Of a stretch of DNA of 52,689 nt, positions 45,053 through 52,689 are shown piece by piece. The DNA is from Methylococcales bacterium (lineage in GTDB: Bacteria; Pseudomonadota; Gammaproteobacteria; Methylococcales; Methylomonadaceae), in the NCBI GenBank assembly GCA_023145835.1, contig JAGLDH010000077.1, positions 1-52,689 of the forward strand, read 5' to 3'. Within the stretch, counting starts at the first letter, position 1. Each line of letters starts with the position of its first letter. Both the position numbers and the translations under genes were made by a program. The notes below the pieces were generated by a model, which was not told the DNA's origin, did not search any database, and was given only the letters and a program-made list of their open reading frames with translations.

Positions 45053-45092
45053 TTTAAACTATAAAGTTTAAATGTTATAAAACATGTATACT
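45053..45092 (+). promoter_or_regulatory. Tandem dyads and -10 box upstream of rph
   Basis: TTTAAACT-ATAA-AGTTTAAA (45053-45072) is directly followed by ATGTT-ATAA-AACAT (45072-45085), both with the same ATAA centre, and by TATACT (45087-45092), a likely -10. The dyads cover the -35 zone, so an operator is plausible. Confidence 0.35.
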
Positions 45093-45118
45093 CAGCTTTT
45101 TTTTTATCGAGTGATGCA

Positions 45119-45841
45119 ATGAGACCAAGTGGACGTACCCCAGATCAACTACGTGATGTTAAATTTATCTGTAATTATACCAAGCATGCTGAAGGCTCTG
45201 TTATGGTTGAATTTGGTGATACCCGTGTTCTTTGTACTGCATCAGTAGAAAAGCGTGTTCCGCGATTTTTAAAAGGTAAGGGAGAAGGATGGGTGACAGC
45301 TGAATATGGTATGTTGCCAAGATCTACGAATGACCGAATGGGGCGTGAGGCGAGTAGAGGGAAGCAAGGGGGGCGTACTTTGGAAATTCAGCGTTTAATT
45401 GGTCGATCTTTGCGTGCGGGTATTGATTTAAAAGCTCTAGGAGAGCATACAATTACAATCGATTGTGATGTTATTCAAGCGGATGGAGGCACGCGCACCG
45501 CATCTATTACAGGGGGGTTTGTTGCTTTGTCTATCGCAATAGAAGATATGTTAAAAAAGAAACAAATTAAGAATAATCCTCTTCATGGGCACATAGCTTC
45601 AATATCGGTGGGTATCTTCAATGGTTCTCCTGTTCTTGATTTGGACTATGCTGAAGACAGTAATGCTGAAACAGATATGAATGTAGTCATGAATGATGCT
45701 GCCGCATTTATAGAAGTACAAGGGACTGCAGAGGGTCATGCTTTTAGAAAAGATGAGTTGAATGCAATGCTTGAATTGGCAGAGCATGGTATTACTCAAT
45801 TATTAGAAAAACAACGTGAAGCACTTCAATCAATAAAATAA
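45119..45841 (+). CDS. rph: Ribonuclease PH
   Basis: Phosphorolytic 3'-5' exoribonuclease that trims tRNA 3' ends. 240 residues: [20 protein letters not shown] at the start, [33 protein letters not shown], and [20 protein letters not shown] with the phosphate and metal site. Length is normal and the C-terminus intact, unlike the frameshifted rph of E. coli K-12 MG1655. It is followed by rdgB on the same strand. Confidence 0.96.
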   Translation: MRPSGRTPDQLRDVKFICNYTKHAEGSVMVEFGDTRVLCTASVEKRVPRFLKGKGEGWVTAEYGMLPRSTNDRMGREASRGKQGGRTLEIQRLIGRSLRAGIDLKALGEHTITIDCDVIQADGGTRTASITGGFVALSIAIEDMLKKKQIKNNPLHGHIASISVGIFNGSPVLDLDYAEDSNAETDMNVVMNDAAAFIEVQGTAEGHAFRKDELNAMLELAEHGITQLLEKQREALQSIK

Positions 45842-45909
45842 GACGTGATAATTGTCGTCTAGGAAAATTGCCGCATAATGATCACCTTAATTATTATGAA
45901 AAAGAAAGT

Positions 45910-46509
45910 ATGATTTTTTCAAGCAATCAAAAAATTGTTTTAGCAAGTGGGAATCAAGGGAAAATTAGAGAGATTCAAGCAATTCTTAAAGATTGTTCTA
46001 TTCTTCCTCAATCTCAATTTAATGTTGAAGAGGCAGAAGAGACGGGTTCAACTTTTATTGAAAATGCCATTATAAAAGCTAGAAATGCTGCTCAGCATTG
46101 TAACTTACCTGCTATTGCAGATGATTCAGGGTTGGTCATTGATGCTCTGGATGGTGCTCCAGGAGTTATTTCTGCGCGATATGCTGGCGATAATGCTTCT
46201 GATTATGATAATTTGTTAAAAGTATTGGAAAACCTAGAAAACATACCTACTGAAGAGAGGCGTGCGCGTTTTGTTTGTGTTCTTGTTTTTATGCGTCACG
46301 CTAATGACCCATTGCCTTTGATTGCACAAGGTGTCTGGGAGGGTCAAATAATGACTAATCCAGCAGGGGAAAGTGGGTTTGGGTATGATCCTATTTTTTG
46401 GGTATCTAGCCATCAGAAGTCATCGGCAGAATTGTCGCCTGACATCAAAAACACTATTAGTCATCGGGGGCAAGCGCTCAAATTTTTAGCTGATTTAATC
46501 TACAGCTAG
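45910..46509 (+). CDS. rdgB: dITP/XTP pyrophosphatase (RdgB/HAM1)
   Basis: Removes non-canonical purine nucleotides from the pool. The start is set at the ATG giving MIFSSNQKIVLASGNQGKIR, the typical N-terminus; a TTG at 45868 in the same frame has AGGA close by but adds 14 unmatched residues. Motifs: ASGNQGKIREIQ, ETGSTFIENAIIKARNAA, AIADDSGLVIDALDGAPGV, GFGYDPIFW and SHRGQALK. Product about 199 residues. Pairing with rph is conserved. Confidence 0.94.
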   Translation: MIFSSNQKIVLASGNQGKIREIQAILKDCSILPQSQFNVEEAEETGSTFIENAIIKARNAAQHCNLPAIADDSGLVIDALDGAPGVISARYAGDNASDYDNLLKVLENLENIPTEERRARFVCVLVFMRHANDPLPLIAQGVWEGQIMTNPAGESGFGYDPIFWVSSHQKSSAELSPDIKNTISHRGQALKFLADLIYS

Positions 46510-46608
46510 TGCTATAGGATTTGTATTGTTAGTGAGCCTAAAAAATAAATGTATGTAAGATTTTATGATTTTTTAGTAATGATGGTCTAAAATCGAATGG
46601 CTTATGAT

Positions 46609-46637
46609 TTGATTAAACAGCTAGCAAAATGTATAAT
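46609..46637 (+). promoter_or_regulatory. Predicted sigma70 promoter of the ATP synthase operon
   Basis: TTGATT (46609-46614), a 17-bp spacer and a perfect TATAAT (46632-46637) lie upstream of atpI. Transcription would start near 46644, 22 bp before the ATG. Confidence 0.65.
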
Positions 46638-46665
46638 TATTGAGCTAACAGGTATGGGTTGAGTA

Positions 46666-47824
<1,159 letters not shown>

Positions 47825-47846
47825 TTTTTACTTTAAATACAATTAA

Positions 47847-48149
<303 letters not shown>

Positions 48150-48187
48150 TTTAGTTACTTTTTTCATAGCAATAAGGGGAACGTACC

Positions 48188-48661
48188 GTGAGTATTAATG
48201 CTACTCTGATCGGTCAAATGATCACATTTACACTGCTTGTATGGTTTACCATGCAGTATGTGTGGCCGCCTTTAATAAAAGCCCTGGAAGAGCGTAAAAA
48301 GAAAATTGCTGAGGGTCTTGCTGCCGCAGAAAAAGGGCAGGAAGATATTAAATTGGCAGAGAAAAAAGCTGCCAAATATCTTAAAGAAGCAAAAGTAGAA
48401 TCTGCAAATATTATTACACTTGCACAAAAGCGTGCGAATGATGCTATTGAAGAATCAAAAGAAACCGCCAAATTGGAAGGTGAAAAAATGATTGAATCTG
48501 CAAAAGCTCAAATAAAGCAGGAAATGCAACAAGCTAAAGAAAGTTTGCGTAAGGAAGTTTCTTCACTAGCATTGAAAGCTGCTGGGCAAATTTTGCAAGA
48601 AGAAGTTGATAAAGCAAAACATAAAGATATTATCAGTAAAGTCTCTGACCAGTTAAGGTAA
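48188..48661 (+). CDS. atpF: F0F1 ATP synthase subunit b
   Basis: Peripheral stalk subunit. 157 residues: N-terminal membrane helix (~5-22; [20 protein letters not shown]), then a long charged coiled coil ([20 protein letters not shown] onward). Starts with GTG after AAGGGGA. Only one b gene is visible, so the stalk should be a homodimer. Confidence 0.95.
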   Translation: MSINATLIGQMITFTLLVWFTMQYVWPPLIKALEERKKKIAEGLAAAEKGQEDIKLAEKKAAKYLKEAKVESANIITLAQKRANDAIEESKETAKLEGEKMIESAKAQIKQEMQQAKESLRKEVSSLALKAAGQILQEEVDKAKHKDIISKVSDQLR

Positions 48662-48666
48662 GTATA

Positions 48667-49197
48667 ATGAGTGAATTATCAACACTGGCTAGACCCTATG
48701 CAGAAGCTGTTTTTAAAAGAGCATTAGAAAGTAAATCTGCATTTGAATGGTCTAATACATTAGCTTTTCTATCTGTAGTCATGCAGGATGAGGAAATGAC
48801 TGCAATAATAGCTAATCCTAAAGTGGGTCAAGAACAAATGACTCAAATACTTTTAGATATTTGTCAGGAACAATTAGATAAAGAAGGAACTAATTTCCTA
48901 AAGATATTAATTGAAAATGACAGATTAATGCTAGCTCCTCAAATTTCCGAACTTTATGAATCTTTTAAAGCAGAGCACGAAGGTTATGTCGAGGTTGATG
49001 TCATAAGTGCATTTGCTCTAACTAAAGAAGAGCAGAAAAAGTTCGCTACTATGCTGGAAAAAAAATTGGACAAAAAAGTTCATATTACAACCTCTATCGA
49101 TAAATCATTGATTGGTGGATTTCTTGCTAAAGCAGGAGATAAAGTGATTGACGGGTCCATTAAAGGTCAGCTTCAACAATTAGCTAAAAAACTCTAG
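48667..49197 (+). CDS. atpH: F0F1 ATP synthase subunit delta
   Basis: Connects the b stalk to the top of the alpha-beta head. 176 residues; [13 protein letters not shown] at the N-terminus and [20 protein letters not shown] then [10 protein letters not shown] at the C-terminus are the family signatures. Located 5 bp after atpF. Confidence 0.95.
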   Translation: MSELSTLARPYAEAVFKRALESKSAFEWSNTLAFLSVVMQDEEMTAIIANPKVGQEQMTQILLDICQEQLDKEGTNFLKILIENDRLMLAPQISELYESFKAEHEGYVEVDVISAFALTKEEQKKFATMLEKKLDKKVHITTSIDKSLIGGFLAKAGDKVIDGSIKGQLQQLAKKL

Positions 49198-49216
49198 ATA
49201 TAGGGTGAAAAAAAAT

Positions 49217-50758
49217 ATGCAATTAAATCCATCTGAAATTAGTGATCTGATTAAAAAGAAGATCGAGAATTTCGACGTAAATGTCGAAGCTCATACAGAA
49301 GGTACCGTAGTTAGTGTCGCTGACGGTATCGTAAGAGTACACGGACTTTCTGAAGCAATGCAAGGTGAAATGCTAGAATTTCCAGAAAGCACGTATGGTA
49401 TGGCTCTTAACTTAGAACGAGATTCTGTCGGTGTGGTCATGTTAGGTGCATACCAACATATTAGTGAAGGCGATACTGTTAAATGTACAGGGAAAATTTT
49501 AGAAGTACCTGTTGGTGACGAGTTATTAGGTCGCGTTGTTGATGGCTTAGGTAATCCTATTGATGCTAAAGGTGATCTTGGAACAAAACAAGCATCGCCA
49601 GTAGAAAAAATTGCTCCGGGTGTAATCGCCAGGAAATCAGTTGACCAACCTGTGCAATTAGGCTTGAAGTCAATCGATGCTATGATTCCTGTTGGTCGAG
49701 GGCAGAGAGAATTAATTATTGGTGATAGACAAACTGGTAAAACAGCAATTGCGGTTGATGCGATTATCAATCAAAAAGGAACTGGTATTAAATGTATCTA
49801 TGTAGCCATCGGTCAAAAAAGATCTTCAATTGCCAATGTTGTTCGTAAATTAGAAGAGCATGATGCCTTAAGCCATACAATTATCGTATCTGCATCTGCT
49901 TCTGAATCAGCTGCACTTCAGTTCATTGCTCCGTATACAGGATGTTCAATGGGTGAATTCTTTAGAGATAAGGGTGAGGATGCCCTGATTATTTATGATG
50001 ATTTAACTAAGCAGGCTTGGGCTTATCGCCAAATGTCATTGTTACTTCGTAGACCACCAGGTCGTGAAGCATATCCAGGTGATGTTTTCTACATCCATTC
50101 TCGTTTATTAGAAAGAGCTTCACGCATTAACGCTGAAGAGGTAGAAAAATTAACTAAAGGTAAAGTAAAAGGTAAAACAGGTTCTTTAACTGCATTACCC
50201 ATTATTGAAACCCAAGGTGGTGACGTATCTGCTTTTGTACCGACAAACGTTATTTCGATTACAGACGGACAAATCTTTTTAGAATCTGATCTATTTAACT
50301 CAGGAATTCGTCCTGCTGTTAATGCAGGTTTATCAGTATCACGTGTAGGTGGTGCCGCTCAAACAAAGATTATTAAGAAATTAGGTGGCGGTATCCGTCT
50401 TGATTTAGCTCAATATCGTGAATTAGCTGCATTTGCCCAATTCGCTTCTGATTTGGATGAAAGTACTCGAAAACAAATTGAGCGTGGACAACGTGTAACA
50501 GAATTGATGAAGCAGGATCAATACTCTCCAATGTCAGTTGCTGAAATGGGTGTTTCATTACACGCAGCAAATGAAGGTTTCCTTGATAATTTAGAAGTTT
50601 CTAAGGTGCGTGATTTTGAAACTGCGCTTCAAGCCTATATGAAATCTGAATATGCTGATTTAATGAAAAAAATCAATAAAACAGGGGATTATAGTGATGA
50701 AATCAAGAACGGTATTCAAAAAGGAATAGAAGCATTTATTAAAACAAGTAGTTGGTAA
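49217..50758 (+). CDS. atpA: F0F1 ATP synthase subunit alpha
   Basis: Non-catalytic nucleotide-binding subunit of F1. Start set at the ATG giving [20 protein letters not shown], with AGGGTG nine bases upstream; this yields 513 residues, equal to E. coli AtpA. A GTG four codons earlier (49205) lies inside the ribosome-binding region. P-loop [13 protein letters not shown], and the signature [20 protein letters not shown] are present, and the adenine/Mg site residues look normal. Confidence 0.97.
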   Translation: MQLNPSEISDLIKKKIENFDVNVEAHTEGTVVSVADGIVRVHGLSEAMQGEMLEFPESTYGMALNLERDSVGVVMLGAYQHISEGDTVKCTGKILEVPVGDELLGRVVDGLGNPIDAKGDLGTKQASPVEKIAPGVIARKSVDQPVQLGLKSIDAMIPVGRGQRELIIGDRQTGKTAIAVDAIINQKGTGIKCIYVAIGQKRSSIANVVRKLEEHDALSHTIIVSASASESAALQFIAPYTGCSMGEFFRDKGEDALIIYDDLTKQAWAYRQMSLLLRRPPGREAYPGDVFYIHSRLLERASRINAEEVEKLTKGKVKGKTGSLTALPIIETQGGDVSAFVPTNVISITDGQIFLESDLFNSGIRPAVNAGLSVSRVGGAAQTKIIKKLGGGIRLDLAQYRELAAFAQFASDLDESTRKQIERGQRVTELMKQDQYSPMSVAEMGVSLHAANEGFLDNLEVSKVRDFETALQAYMKSEYADLMKKINKTGDYSDEIKNGIQKGIEAFIKTSSW

Positions 50759-50767
50759 GGAGCTTCT

Positions 50768-51646
50768 ATGGCTGTTGGTAAAGAAATACGCACACAGATT
50801 GGGAGTATTAAAAATACCCAGAAAATTACTCGAGCAATGGAGATGGTTGCTGCAAGTAAAATGCGTAAAACAAAAGAAAGAATGCAGGCAACACGCCCTT
50901 ATTCAAAAAAGATAAGTCAAATTATTAGACATCTGACTCATGCTAACCCTGAGTATAAGCACCCTTTTTTACTTAGTCGTGAAGTGAAGCGAATAGGAGT
51001 CATTGTTGTAACCTCTGATAGAGGGTTATGCGGTGGTTTGAATTCAAATTTATTTAGATCTGTACTGAAAGATTTAGCAGAATGGGAAAGAAATAAAATT
51101 GAAGTAAATATTTGTACTATTGGTTCAAAAGGAAGTGGTTTTTTTTCTGGTATTAACGCAAATCTAGTTGGGCAAGTTAGTAAGCTAGGAGATACACCAC
51201 ATCTTAACGATATTGTCGGTATTATTAAAATAATGCTAGATGCTTTTGCTGATGGGACAATTGATGAATTATATGTTGCTAGCAATGAATTTGTTAATAC
51301 CATGACTCAAAAACCTCTTATTGAAAAACTGTTACCAGTTACTTCAGTAGAGTTAGAAGATGGATCTGAAGATTACTTTGGTAATAAGCTTTGGGATTAT
51401 TTATATGAACCTGATGCAAAAGAAGTATTGGATAGATTATTAACTCGATATATAGAATCAATTGTTTATCAAGGTTTGGTAGAGAATAATGCCTGTGAGC
51501 AATCAGCCAGAATGGTTGCTATGAAAAGTGCATCAGATAATGCAGGTAATATTATTGATGAACTTCAGCTTGTTTATAACAAAGCTAGACAAGCAGCGAT
51601 TACACAAGAAATTTCAGAAATTGTTGCAGGAGCTTCTGCTGTTTAA
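50768..51646 (+). CDS. atpG: F0F1 ATP synthase subunit gamma
   Basis: Central rotor shaft. 292 residues: [20 protein letters not shown] and [16 protein letters not shown] form the N-terminal helix, [16 protein letters not shown] lies in the Rossmann-like part, and [20 protein letters not shown] then [10 protein letters not shown] form the C-terminal helix. A few residues longer than E. coli AtpG. Confidence 0.96.
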   Translation: MAVGKEIRTQIGSIKNTQKITRAMEMVAASKMRKTKERMQATRPYSKKISQIIRHLTHANPEYKHPFLLSREVKRIGVIVVTSDRGLCGGLNSNLFRSVLKDLAEWERNKIEVNICTIGSKGSGFFSGINANLVGQVSKLGDTPHLNDIVGIIKIMLDAFADGTIDELYVASNEFVNTMTQKPLIEKLLPVTSVELEDGSEDYFGNKLWDYLYEPDAKEVLDRLLTRYIESIVYQGLVENNACEQSARMVAMKSASDNAGNIIDELQLVYNKARQAAITQEISEIVAGASAV

Positions 51647-51776
51647 TCTGTATATAAAACTGTTTTCGAAGCGGGCTGAAATCCGCTCTACACATTGAAA
51701 TGCTATCCGTAGTGTGGACTTTATTAGTCTGCATGTACTTAAAGAATATGGGCAGCCATGCAAATTTAGGATTTAG

Positions 51777-52689
<913 letters not shown>

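Noticed and set aside
49291-49770. A 159-codon open frame antisense to atpA
   Set aside because: It mirrors the strongly conserved atpA frame, has no ribosome-binding site and no family resemblance.

Overview
The window is AT-rich chromosomal DNA of a gammaproteobacterium. This is judged from gene order and protein types: a monofunctional hisB followed by hisHAFIE and tatABC, lptF/lptG facing pepA-holC-valS, pilB-pilC, yicC-gmk next to rph-rdgB, and an atpIBEFHAGD operon. Sequence alone does not settle the order or genus; a sulfur- or methane-oxidising lineage is a guess. No rRNA, tRNA, CRISPR array, transposase, integrase or plasmid/phage gene was seen.

Layout. 1-6493 is core metabolism: the end of typA, the late histidine genes, the Tat translocase and convergent purM. 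6570-7616 is a DUF2066 envelope protein. 7617-20555 is an accessory island. It starts with a cluster of DNA dyads that includes a perfect CRP-type site placed like a class II activator site. It then holds a truncated HlyD-type export adaptor coupled to a 59-codon ORF, a 48-residue exported peptide, a CHASE2 class III nucleotide cyclase, two giant paralogous outer-membrane proteins (FecR-like domain + TPR + beta-barrel), and two small cysteine-containing proteins, with MITE-like repeats near both edges. 20556-24719 carries a Crp-family regulator with an intact cyclic-nucleotide-binding signature, a periplasmic protein, guanine deaminase, a GGDEF diguanylate cyclase and GreB. 24772-34953 holds glmS, a small secreted protein, lptFG and pepA-holC-valS. 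35426-38361 is pilB-pilC. Then follow rmuC-hemL, ychJ and an RRM protein, gmk-yicC, a Ser/Thr kinase, rph-rdgB, and the ATP synthase operon, cut by the window end inside atpD.

How it may work together. The most interesting part is the island. A periplasm-sensing cyclase lies directly upstream of two outer-membrane barrels that carry periplasmic FecR and TPR modules. A cyclic-nucleotide-type regulator gene sits at the far end, and a consensus CRP operator lies at the near end. This suggests an outer-membrane-to-cytoplasm cyclic nucleotide signalling unit. The parts are read from sequence; the wiring is inference.
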